Program-made: the position numbers and the translations under genes
The notes under the pieces: generated by a model
Databases searched by the model: none
Told to the model about the DNA's origin: nothing
Seen by the model: the letters and a program-made list of their open reading frames with translations, nothing else
Part shown: piece by piece, positions 1-10,059 of the stretch
Numbering within the stretch: position 1 is the stretch's first letter
Layout of the letters: each line of letters starts with the position of its first letter
Source of the DNA: Dichetophora obliterata
Lineage: Eukaryota > Arthropoda > Insecta > Diptera > Sciomyzidae
Reading direction: 5' to 3'
DNA length: 64,000 nt
Assembly: GCA_963920525.1 (NCBI GenBank)
Contig: OY986438.1
Coordinates: forward strand, 121,744,920-121,808,919

Positions 1-742
1 TAGAACAAGAAAACATACAGACCAATTTAAATAACACACAATGCAGATGTATAAATATATGGCTATTTCGATTTATATAAGTATATATTCATAATTATTT
101 CAGAGATTACAAAATAAACTTATTTCAAGCTCAAAACATGCATTTTTTATTTTTTTTTTAGCTTTAATATCAGTATTACACAAAAGTAGTGGAGCATTAA
201 TATGCCATTCAAGCTAAGCACAGCTTTACTTAACCTTCGCCTTACTAATGCCCTCCGGGGTGGTTTTTTGGATTTTGATTTCTTAATAAATTCCTGTATT
301 TTGATCGAAACTAACTAGGGTTTCGACTCACTGAACAAATTTAAGAGTGTTTTTGTATAGTCTACGCAAAATAATTATTTTCAAGTATTTTAATCCTTTA
401 CAGTTTTTATCCTTTTCAGTTTCAGTAAACGATGCACACAAAAGTGTTCCGTAAGGCGAAGGTTAATAAAGAAGATACTTAAAATATTTTTTATTTACTT
501 AAAATATTTCAGACTCTCAGCTATAAACTACAAGATCAAATAACAGAAGGCATTTAACACAATTTGTTTTATTAACGATTGATACATTGATGAATGACAG
601 ATAATGATTAAACTATCATAAACTAACTTCCTGCGGGCGTGTAGCTTGACGCCTTTTGGCACACAACTGTTTTTTATAAGATATGGGAGTGTGACAAAAC
701 GTCGATATTTGAGCAATTTGAACAGATATTTGATAGGTTACA
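1..742. other. AT-rich stretch, no supported gene
   Basis: Only short chance open frames are present. The segment 197-260 (GCATTAATATGCC...CTTCGCCTTACTAATG) is partly echoed in reverse at 424-470 (GTAAGGCGAAGGTTAATAAA), so a small inverted-repeat element may lie at about 220-470, but its ends are not clear. Confidence 0.3.
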
Positions 743-1059
743 GGGGTGTCCATTAATTACGTGAGGCATTTAGGGGTCGGGGGGTTAAGCAGAATCTCAC
801 ATGGGGAGAGGGGGGTTCTCGCAAAAATGATGTAATTTTTTATCAGTGTAGAATTATAAGATAGCTGGTTAAATTGAGTAAAACCTGTTTCTCTACTAAA
901 ATATGACTAAAATTTACAATATAATATTTTTCGCGGTTATGCGAGTGCAACAAAGTAGCATAGTAGCTCGTCGATTGCTTTTTTACACCGGCTAGCTGAA
1001 CACGCGATTCGACGAGCGCTGCGACTTGTGACAACGACGCCTGGACAAGTCTCTACTTG

Positions 1060-1734
1060 TTGTGTTTACGCCGTATATGTTTAGTTCAGTGGTCGGCACA
1101 CATGAAGCACATCCCAGTAAGAACATTTATGCATACAGCATTGATGATGTAGGCACACGTTTGATGTTTTGTATGCATGCCAGCATAAATGCAAGCTCAT
1201 TTTCATTTTACATGGCGATGTCAAACAAGAGCATGTGTACTGTATACCCGCACAATTACTATTGCTGTATGCAAGGGGAATTAGTAGTACTCTATGCCTT
1301 CATTGTCATTAATACTACATGCATACATAACCATTAATACTGTATGCATACATTTGCATTAATATTGTAAGAAAAAAATTGCTGTTGTCATTAATTAATC
1401 ATCTTATTTATTTCAGTTTTTAAAATTGTTATATTCTGTTATATTAATTTATATTTTGTTAATAAATTCTGTACAACTGCACTCCTTAAAGTTTAAATGC
1501 ACAATGGTAGTTCATATTTTTTAAGCAAGACTATTGTGCATGCAAGGTTCATGCCTTAGTACTAATACAGCATGCATATTTTAGTATGCACGCAACGGCG
1601 TACAAACAACACGCATACTCAGCGAATTTGGATAATTGTTGGTTTTTTTTAATGACCATACATGCCTTGTCCATGCTTCTGCCTGCATACAGTATACTGG
1701 TTTCCTGAATGCATGCTACTCTGGACATACTGGG
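1060..1734. repeat. TGCAT/GCATGC-rich tract
   Basis: TGCATAC, TGCATGC and TACATGC motifs recur many times in this 0.7-kb segment on both strands (for example near 1129, 1173, 1320, 1346, 1538, 1570 and 1711). The spacing is irregular, so it is not a simple satellite. The cluster stops where the 1735-2505 element begins. Function unknown. Confidence 0.5.
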
Positions 1735-2505
1735 TAAGGCGCCTCACGAAAAAAGTTGTTCGGCACAAATGCTCAATACAATCCTTGGTTTATGTTATAA
1801 TGATTCCCTTAATATTTCGACTCTAGCGATAGCCGTCCGTGATCTGGAATGATTTGAAATAACCTCTAAAAATCGAGTTACTTTGTAACCATATTGGCTT
1901 GTGTATTTGTTGTAAAAAATATATTGTCTGAAATTATATCATTGATATACCAATCTGCATCAAAAAATTAAAATGTTTGCATTCGGATTAAAAATAATGC
2001 TTTTTTCATGCATTTTTTAAAATTTATTTTCACTAAAATAAAAAAAAACTAATTATTTCTAATGTGATCCTCCCTTTCAAAATATCGTTGGAAAGGTTTT
2101 GAGTGCTTGCATTGATTCCTAGTCAGATTCCTAGTCAAAAGTAATGAACTTATTAGAATTTTGAAAGTTTTTGTATGGAAATAAAATAAAAAATATCAAA
2201 AGTATGCATGAAAAATAGCGTTATCTTTAATCTGATTGCAAATATTTACAATTTTTGATGCAGATTGGAAAATCTTTTCCGGCCTGACAGTTAAATTTTT
2301 TGCAACTATTACACTAGCCAATATGGTTACAAAATAACTCTATAAAAAATAATAATTTTTAGAGGTTATTTCAAACCATTCCAGCTCACGGATAGCTATC
2401 GCTAGAGTCGAAATATTTGGGGAATCATTATAACATAAACCTAGGATTGTATTGAGCATTTGTGCCGAACAACATTTTTTTTTCTAAGGAGCGTGAGGCG
2501 CCTTA
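1735..2505. mobile_element. Long-TIR (foldback-type) DNA element with 8-bp target duplication
   Basis: Inverted arms of roughly 300 bp start TAAGGCGCCTCACG at 1735 and end in the complement at 2505. Both arms share TTGTTCGGCACAAATGCTC and TTCGACTCTAGCGATAG. The 8 bases ATACTGGG flank it on both sides (1727-1734 and 2506-2513). An 8-bp duplication fits the hAT or P superfamilies, but the termini do not decide between them. No coding sequence is seen inside; it is probably non-autonomous. Confidence 0.85.
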
Positions 2506-2718
2506 ATACTGGGGCCACCTCCACACCCTATCACGCAGATTGATGGGCATCTGACTATCCCAGATACTGGTGAGCATGACGGAGAGTTATTTGCTCCCTT
2601 TTTGATTAGCCACTACTCACCGATTCAACCTTTACATGCCTTCATGGACTTGCCCTATGACCTCTATTGCCCCAGTGTACGTATTGATCTAAAAAAATAC
2701 TGCAATATATGCGGTATT

Positions 2719-4437
2719 CAGCCCTATTCCAGAATCCGTCGTAATGAATTTCCGAACGTAAAGCTACGCTACGAATACGACAAATTTGCTAATCCAAAAT
2801 CCGAACGAAACTTCCCCTTTTCGAACTTTCTTTCGGAAGTTCGAAAACAACTAGTTTCAACAGCAGACAAATAAATAAAAAGAAAAATTTTAAAATGGAA
2901 TGGTTTTTGATCAAAATTATATTTTTTAGCTGTGATTTTTAATGTATTTCATTGCAATTGCAATTTTCGCACAATAAATGGAATATTTCTCACATAGAGA
3001 ATCTATGAAAATTCGTCGAAGAATATTGCGAGATTCAATCAACCCTTTGGAAATGGATTATGAAACGTAGGAAATGCACTAAATAAATTTAGTTTAGTTT
3101 ATTTGGAAGTCTTTGAATACAAAACTTCTTACGGACTATATAAATTTAGAAAAACTAAAATTAAAAATTTATAGTAAATATATAATCTTAAGACTAGGTT
3201 AAGTAAATACTACTGACAAAATTCTTAAATTTTTGTTTCGGAACAAAGAGATCAAAGTCATTAGATTCATTCAATTCATTACACAGTAACAAAGCTTCAT
3301 TTAAGGCATACTTAGTTCTACAATATTTTACATAAAATAATTTGGAAATTCTTAGATTTCTAAATGGAATATGAAAAGGTATAAGTTCCAAGAGAGATTG
3401 ACAGTCAATTAATCCAGAGATAATATCATATATAAACATCAATGATGCAATTTTCTGCCTGGAATCAAGCGATTTAAGTCCTAAGAGCATTAAACGAGAG
3501 TTATAGGGTGGCAAAGGGTCACAAAAGTTAATTGACCTCAGGGCAAACCTCGTGAAATTTTTTTGTATTTTTTCCAGTCTAAAAGAGGTAGACATATAAT
3601 ACGGGCTCCAAACAATGGATGCATACTCCAATCTAGATCTCACAAACGCATTAAATAACATTATTAGAGTATGTGGATCAGAAAAGTCATTGCAATTTCT
3701 TCGGACAAACGCAAGTAGAGAGTAGGCCTTAGGAATTAGGAAGTTGACATGGTCATGAAATGAAAACTTTGCATCAAAAATTACACCTAGGTCTCGATAT
3801 GAAAACACAGTTTGAATTTTTGAGTCAGAAAGAGAATAAAAGTTAGATAAGGTATTAAGAGAAAGTTTGGATAGAGTAAGATGAAAGCAATTAGAAAAGT
3901 TTAAAGGAAGGCCATTTGAAACACTCCAAGCCAAAAGTCTGTTAACGTCATCTTGTAAGTCTAGTATATCTGAAGAAGATGATATTTTTTTAAATAATAA
4001 ATCATCAGCATAAAGTAGAAAGTGAGAGCTAAAAATATGTTTAGAAATATCATTCATGAAAAGAATAAAAAGCAAAGGTCCAAGGATACTACCTTGAGGA
4101 ACACCCGAAGAAGCAACAAATTCGTATGAAATTTCAACTAACATATTCACAGGTTTATATAAAAATAATTTAACTTTATTAACCAAAAATTAATTATATG
4201 TTTTATTTTACGACCTAATTCTAAAAAAATTAATTGTTTTATTTTGTCGTAAACAAATCCGTCGAGGCAAGGCTTTTGTGAAAAAATCCGAAAAATAGCT
4301 GTCAAAAGTTGATACGTTCGGAATGTGTAGTTGCAATGCTACGATTGAAGAATGTTCGAATTCGATTCGGATTGTAGAATACTTCATTACGAATCCGAAA
4401 GAAAATTTACGCTACGACGGATTCTGGAATAGGGCTG
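2719..4437. mobile_element. Family-A MITE, copy 1 (CAGCCCTATTCCAGAATCCG termini), carrying a LINE
   Basis: Termini CAGCCCTATTCCAGAATCCG and its complement, with 3-bp ATT duplications at 2716-2718 and 4438-4440. Internal sequence matches copy 2 at 21337-21971 along its length, except that 1,044 bp (3091-4134) is a LINE insertion absent from copy 2. The 3-bp AT-rich duplications would suit a PIF/Harbinger-like relative, but that is tentative. Confidence 0.88.
3091..4134 (-). mobile_element. 5'-truncated non-LTR retrotransposon (LINE-1 of window) inside family-A MITE
   Basis: The insertion is bounded by AAATTT repeats (3085-3090 and 4129-4134); copy 2 of the MITE has one AAATTT at the same point. 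The minus-strand frame 3194-4130 encodes the C-terminal half of a reverse transcriptase: SGVPQGSILGPLLFILF, YADD, then a thumb region with PPYNSRLMLLGL. The residues before SGVPQGS in the long open frame to 4186 come from the MITE, so that start is not real. The clade is Jockey/CR1-like; no finer call is made. Confidence 0.88.
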
Positions 4438-5200
4438 ATTAACTTTTCATCCATTACAAGAGCTGCAGAGCATCGGCGCGCAGTCCACCGTGCTCCAGCG
4501 CTCAAAGTGCTACCTTCACGGATTATCACACGTCGTTCTAATGAGCTTCTGTGTGCAAACGATAACTGTGGCTAAAAGGAGCAGATGATTTTACTGAAAA
4601 TCACATGGACATGCTGGTTCCAGTAGTCACTCTGGAGACCGCACATGAGTCCCCATGGACTGAATTGGAATGAATATTCCTTCACCAATTTTAGAAGTTC
4701 TCATTTCAAATGACTTACTTTTACTTAATAAGTATTTTATTTTTCGATTTTTTTTCATTGTCATTTTAAACTACGATTTCAGTAGTCTTAAATTATAGTC
4801 TCAACTAGTCCTAAATAAAAATAATGAAATAAATTATGAGTTTTTTTTAATAAACCCAACACAATTAAGCATTGATTAACATATTTACACTGAAAACACG
4901 CATTTTAAACAATTTCACGTTAGATTAGAGGGGGGTGGGGGTCGAGCCAAATCTCACGATATCTCACTAGGGGGAGGGGGGAGTCAAAAAATCGCAAAGA
5001 TCACTTCACGTAATTAATGGACGCCCCCCATACATGAAAAAGACGAGTTCGATTTCTATCTGAACCAGAAATACATGAAATATACCCATTTCATAAAAAA
5101 ATTATGTTATTAGTAGGAAAACTGATAAAAAAGGTAGTTCTGATAGAAGAACATTCAGAGATATAGGCACAGAGAGTTTACTAAAATTAAGCAAAATGAA

Positions 5201-5839
5201 CTAACACCCAAAAATTTTTGGATATTGGGGAGAGGAGGGTAATACCGTACAGCGGCCAATTTCGTACAGCAGCGTTTCTAAGGAAAAAATCTAATTACAT
5301 ATGTTTTTCCTAATCACACCCATTTTTTTAGTAGTTTTACCCAACCTCGCAAGTTATTGCATCAATCTGCGCCATAGGTTCGCTGCGAGTTAATGTGACG
5401 TGATTTTGCGCTTGCGGTTATAATATTTTGACGCCAGAAAATTGTTAACAAATTGTTTACAGAATTTTTAACAATGTTTTGTTAAAAATTTCAATTCTAT
5501 TTGTTAAAAATGTTGTTTTATTTGTATATAAAATACCTTTATTCATACTATATGGATCCTTCTAATTATGTACGGAATTCAATGAACAATGTACGAAATT
5601 AGACGCAAGTTTCGGGTAATTTCGTACACACAACATTTAATAATTTCTTTTTTTTTTACACTATATTAATGATAATATTTAAACGTGCTTTATTTATATA
5701 AAACTAAACTGATTACAGTACGACTTGAAACGTAAAATTTTGTCTTGTATTGAATTGATTCAAAGAAAATTATGCATAAAGTTAGGTGTACGATATTACC
5801 CTCCTCTCCCCCTCGTTAATTTTTGTTTTTGGGCGTTAG
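5201..5839. mobile_element. Inverted-repeat element with GGGGAGAGGAGGGTAAT arms
   Basis: Left arm CTAACACCCAAAAA...GGGGAGAGGAGGGTAATACC matches the complement of 5788-5839. TTCGTAC-type words recur inside (5244, 5262, 5598, 5629). No coding frame and no certain target duplication. A MITE is the simplest reading. Confidence 0.7.
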
Positions 5840-6204
5840 GGTTTCGGCTTATCCTATTTTTGAAGTGAAAACTCTTTTAGGTGCGTTGAACGATTTTAGT
5901 AGAGGGTAAATCTTTGGTTTGCGTCATTGTATTTTTCCGAGTAACTCTCGTCATCAATACAGACAGCAAAGATAAGATAGGAAACTTAGAAAACATAAGC
6001 AAGCAACCATCAATAAGTTCCTCTGCTGACGCATCGTTCTTTCCCCTCCATTTGATCCGTTGTGAAACATTAGCTGCATTCCCGTGGCACTAGATCAGAT
6101 CAAATCTCAGTAAAACAACGTTAGTCCAACTTTATTTCAATTGTCTTGAAACAGCTGTTTTAAGAACAATAACAAAAGAAAACAACAATACCAAAACGCC
6201 CATT

Positions 6205-6387
6205 CATGGTAGAAGAATACAGGTATATGCACCAGATCAGAGCATACTGCCGGAATTGTCAAAACGAAGCAAAACTTTTTCTTTATTTTCGTTTGTTTCC
6301 ATTCGCCACACAGCTAAATTTGACAGACATGGCAGTATGGAAATAGAGCACAGTCAGCGCTGCATATACCTCTATCCTTCTACCATG
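6205..6387. mobile_element. 183-bp MITE, CATGGTAGAAG termini, 8-bp duplication CGCCCATT
   Basis: Termini CATGGTAGAAGAATA and complement of CATGGTAGAAGGATA, extending imperfectly inward through AGGTATATGC and CATACTGCC. CGCCCATT occurs on both flanks (6197-6204 and 6388-6395). An 8-bp duplication fits hAT or P. Confidence 0.88.
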
Positions 6388-6739
6388 CGCCCATTGAGCG
6401 GTGAAACGTCAAAATAGGAAAATGAATAGTTATTTAGATTTGCCAATTATGTTCGTTTTGACAAAACATGCTTGAAACTTGGCAGCATTTTAAGATCAGA
6501 AATGGAGTTAGAAATCGAGCTGGTTTTAATTTTTGTTTTTGTTTTGTGAATAAAATAGAGCCGCGCTCTAGATCAACGACCACAGGAATGCAGCTATTGA
6601 ATGTTACTGTTTTTATAAGCTTTTATTTAACTTACTTCGTTCGTATTTATGTATGTATGCATGTCCTCAAAATTTGCAAGCCATTTTTCGACAACTTGTT
6701 GGTATCCGATTAAGCTAAAATTTAGCATACATATGTCCG

Positions 6740-7050
6740 GTGACAATGCAATGTTATGAAAAATTTTTTGCCACACCCCTTTTTACGCCCACAAATCAAT
6801 AAAGCTGCTAAATATCTAAAACTACTGGGCCGATTCAGCTGAAATGTTAGCAGTAAATTTCCTTTGAGTAGAGGATAATTAAGATAAAATTTTTGCCACT
6901 CTCCCTTTTACCGCCCACAAATCAATAAAAATGCTATATCTCCAAGACTACTGGCTCGAATCAGCTGAAATTTTGGTAGTAAACTTTCTTAAAGTAAAAG
7001 ATGGGGGTTAGAAAAAAAAATTCGGCCACACCAAAATTAAAATGTGAATT
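6740..7050. repeat. Two tandem ~150-bp units with CCCACAAATCAATAAA
   Basis: Units at about 6768 and 6896 share TTTTTGCCAC(A/T)C, CGCCCACAAATCAATAAA, ACTACTGG and CAGCTGAAAT. The same unit in the opposite orientation recurs at 34870-35650. This kind of unit is common in fly non-coding DNA; function unknown. Confidence 0.7.
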
Positions 7051-7094
7051 TAATAACTTTTACAAACGGTATCACTCTAGATATCAATCGGTGT

Positions 7095-7182
7095 TAAGCC
7101 TGTGATAACGTAGTGATAATATGTAAATAGTGTAAATTATGTAAATGGTGTAAATAATGTAAATACTTTGAAAAAAAATAAT
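7095..7182. repeat. GTAAAT-rich minisatellite
   Basis: Repeats of GTAAAT with spacers (ATAGT, TATG, GGT, AATG). It resumes at 7560-7620 after the MITE at 7183-7552, so the MITE probably inserted into the array. Confidence 0.6.
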
Positions 7183-7552
7183 AAGGGTTCTCATCTAAGC
7201 ATGTAAACATGTAAACATGTATAGCATTTAAACTTTTGGTGAGCGATAAAGTGTAAATAACGTAAATGTCGACAAAATGGCGGCTGCGGTTACGACAACA
7301 TTGTGACTTTTTAAAAACTTTCATTAACATAGAAAAATAAATAAAACGTGTTCATATTTACTCCAACTACTTTAAATACGTAGTGATTAGCGCGAAAGGC
7401 AACCCTCATTCACAACCTACAACCCTACAAAATAGGCTCGGAAATGATGTAAACTCACGCCCATACAAATTTTGACATATAGTTTACGCGCATGTAAGTT
7501 CACAAGGTTTACAATGTTTACGGGTCAGTTACATGCTTAGATGAGAACCCTT
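7183..7552. mobile_element. 370-bp MITE, AAGGGTTCTCATCTAAGCATG termini, AAT duplication
   Basis: Near-perfect inverted termini of about 24 bp; AAT flanks both ends (7180-7182 and 7553-7555). The 3-bp AT-only duplication matches several other MITEs in the window. Confidence 0.85.
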
Positions 7553-7685
7553 AATGTTTATAACGTAAGAAGTGTAAATCGCGTAAATAATGTTAATACT
7601 GTAATAAGGTAAATGGTCTAAAAAATGCTGTTGTATTTCCTAAGTTTTGAAAATAAAAGATGTTAATAATAAACCTTTAAGACTA

Positions 7686-8842
7686 AAAAAAAGTCAAAAA
7701 TAAATAAAAAGTCAAAAAAATTATGTTGACTTTATATGATTTAAATACAAATTCTAAATGTTTGATAGTTTAAATCATACTTGATTTTAAATACAAATTC
7801 TAGTTGTTTTATAGTTTAAAATCGTTTATTGATCTTTAGGTCAATTTAGCTTTAGAAAACGGGAGTAAAACTGAGATATTGACACTTACAATCTCATCGC
7901 CTCTGGTGCAGTGCGTTAGTGTGCGCTTGCACGGGTATCACAAAGATTTCTGATGAAGCCTTTACCCGGGCCGAAATTGCAATAAAATCAGGTAGTGATT
8001 TTTCCTTTTCATATGGAAAACTTTGTTGTTGTTGTTATTTCTTTGGAAAAATTCGTTAGAATAATTAATTGTTCTAACTTTGACCTTAAGCTCAATAAAC
8101 GATTTTAAACTATCAAACAACTAGAATTTGTATTTAAAATCAAGTATGATTTAAACTATCAAACATTTAGAATTTGTATTTAAATCATATAAAGTCAACA
8201 TAATAAAGAGGTCATTTAAGAAAAAACTTTAAAAAAAATTTTAAAAAATAAGCTTTTATTTAAGAAAGACGTGAACTAAAAAGAGAAAAATAAATTTAAA
8301 TGACATTTGTCATATATGTATATAGTAAGTATATTCTAGATGCAGAAGAACCCATCTCATGGTTACTCATCATCATAGTATAAGCGTACGCAAATTGGTA
8401 AGTTCTAAGGACTTATATATAAATTTAGAATTTTTCAAATAAATTTATATTTAAAAGCTTGAGGCACCGATATCCGTTATCCGTTATACAGGCTTACTAC
8501 ACATTATCAGTGGCATTGAATCTTTTAGTAAGCTTACCTGTACATAAACTGCGATCCATTATACAATTTTACTACACAATATCAGTGCCTTAAACTTTTA
8601 AATATAAATGTATTTGATAAATACTAAATTTATATAAGTCCTTAGAACTTACCAATTTACGTACGCTTATATTATGATGATGAGGGAGTAACCAAGAGAG
8701 GGGTTCTTCTGCACCTAGAATATACCTACTATATACATATATGACAAATGTCACTTAAATTTAATTTTTTCTTTTTAGTTCGTCTTTTTTAAATATAAGC
8801 TTATTTTTTAATTTTTTTTTTACTTTTTATTTATTTTCAATG
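7686..8842. mobile_element. Giant foldback element with arms of about 270 bp, split by a second hairpin
   Basis: The arm 8204-8475 (AAATTTTAAAAAATAAGC..., ACATTTGTCATATATGTA, GGACTTATATA) is the inverted copy of 8578-8810. The outermost bases of the left arm (7686-7720) match 8811-8842, so the left arm is interrupted by the hairpin 7721-8203. The loop at about 8476-8577 holds two imperfect CCGTTAT/TACAC units. Confidence 0.8.
7721..8203. mobile_element. 483-bp hairpin element (TTATGTTGACTTTATATGAT arms) nested in the foldback
   Basis: Arms 7721-7850 and 8068-8203 are near-perfect inverted copies of about 130 bp. The loop contains a GC-richer segment (7895-7980) that resembles a tRNA D-arm but lacks a B box. 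A TA or TWA-type duplication is possible, but the palindromic end makes it ambiguous. Confidence 0.8.
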
Positions 8843-9608
8843 TATATGTGGAGCAAGCTGTAGGCTAAAATAAAAAAAATTTAAAATTTTTGATATTTGC
8901 TTTTTGTTTGACTGGCCGTGAAGTCTCTTTTAATGTCTCCACTTGAGATCTTGCTACCAGGCAAAAAAAAAACATAGCAAGCAAAGCGCTGTTTATTTTC
9001 CGCCGCCAATTCGGTTCATCCCCTCTAACGTTGCCCAACCGATGTGATACTGCTCATCTCTGTTCATCGTTGTAGTAGATTTGCTTGGTAATTGTTGTTG
9101 TAAATGTATTTTAGTTCAGCTACAGATCTACATATACATTGACAGAAAAACCCTAAATATCCTTCATGATTTCTTTATGAAGGAACGATTTGTCAGCAGA
9201 TAAACATATTGATGGTTGCTTGCTGCCATAGTAGAATAAGACAAAGTAGTGTTAGGGCTGAATGTGTTCTCTTTCTAAGCGACCTAACTGTCAAACTCAT
9301 CCATTTTGATATATTTGCCAATTCTTGCTTTCATATTGCATTCTCATTGCTTGCAGATTTTGTATGAAATGTCAACTTCGTTTTGACAGTTTCGGTCACT
9401 GGCTCTCCGCCCTAAAACTACCTTGTTTAATTTTGCCATGCTTGCTGAATTTGCTGAGTGCCTGGTATCCAATATCCAAGAGTGTGTATTTGAGTTTCAT
9501 GGCAACATATATGCCATGACTGGGACCATGGTATAATAAGTAATAGGTAAGAGTGACATTTCGTGTTTCGACCATCGAATGTCAAGCAAAAGAAAACAAA
9601 ATAGAAAT

Positions 9609-9753
9609 CGTGTGTCACACACATTGGCCGCATTCAGAGGAGTCACCTGTTGTGAATGGATCATTTAATTGCAAAGGTTTCTCACTCAAATTTAAAAAAA
9701 AACATTTGCCAACTATTGACTCCTCTCAAAGCTACCAATGTGTGTGACACACG
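9609..9753. mobile_element. 145-bp MITE with CGTGTGTCACACACATTGG termini
   Basis: The terminal words are inverted copies of each other, and GTGTGTCACACAC is itself palindromic. Subterminal AGGAGTCA is inverted at both ends. It abuts the next MITE at 9765 almost directly. Confidence 0.7.
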
Positions 9754-9764
9754 CACTTTATATT

Positions 9765-10056
9765 AAGGGTATTCAGAGGTAGTCTTGTTACGGTGTTAGA
9801 TTGTTGAAATTTTGATGTACGTGTAAACACACTCAATTAATTATTTTGCTGCACCTACACTTCTGTCAAAATTAGATTGTTAACTGACAACAAAAATATT
9901 CAACACCGTACCAACACTCATAACAATAGGGTCGAGGTATTGTTATAGTGTTGAGTTCTTGAAATATGACAAGACGTGCATTTTGTTGTTGTGTTGTTGA
10001 AATAATCAACACTTCAGCAATCTAACACCGTAACAAGACTACCTCTGAATACCCTT
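9765..10056. mobile_element. 292-bp MITE, AAGGGTATTCAGAGG termini, ATT duplication
   Basis: About 39 bp of near-perfect inverted terminus (AAGGGTATTCAGAGGTAGTC onward) and flanking ATT at 9762-9764 and 10057-10059. It belongs to a set with AAGG(G/C)(T/C)ATTC ends and 3-bp AT-only duplications found across this window. Confidence 0.9.
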
Positions 10057-10059
10057 ATT

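Larger units (their letters stand above)
2506..4673 (+). pseudogene. Broken C2H2 zinc-finger reading frame split by a MITE
   Basis: An open frame (LGPPPHPITQIDGHL..., CTG at 2510) runs to 2718, where the MITE at 2719-4437 interrupts it. If that MITE and one ATT are removed, the frame continues at 4441 without a break and completes a finger: Cys codons at 2701 and 2710, His codons at 4471 and 4486, spacing C-x2-C-x12-H-x4-H. The frame meets TAA at 4573. After a one-base shift another coherent frame (WLKGADDFTENHMDM...) runs to TGA at 4671. I do not recognise the protein. It may belong to the element bounded at 743 and 5029. The upstream part is uncertain because the 1735-2505 element also sits in it. 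Confidence 0.6.
743..5029. mobile_element. Possible large unclassified DNA element bounded by GGGG(T/C)GTCCATTAATTACGTGA
   Basis: The left end reads GGGGTGTCCATTAATTACG from 743. The right end at 5008-5029 is its reverse complement with one change in the GGGG(T/C)GTCC block. Next to each end is a G-rich block (772-815 and 4927-4985) containing AATCTCAC, in the same orientation at both ends. Between them lies a broken zinc-finger frame and two nested elements. No clear target duplication was found. The two ends could instead be separate copies of a short element that happen to flank the region. Confidence 0.45.

Noticed and set aside
2719..4437. Reading the 330-residue minus-strand frame (3194-4186) as one gene
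   Set aside because: Its N-terminus is MITE sequence also present in the empty copy at 21536-21736; only the part below about 4134 is LINE.
7895..7980. tRNA-like segment in the hairpin loop
   Set aside because: A D-arm-like word is present, but there is no B box and no cloverleaf by eye.
5880..9330. Possible larger element with ends near 5990 and 9200 (AGCAAGCAACCATCAATA in inverse orientation)
   Set aside because: About 18 bases match (5999 and near 9208-9222) with partial similarity beyond, but no clear outer ends or duplication; kept out of the feature list.
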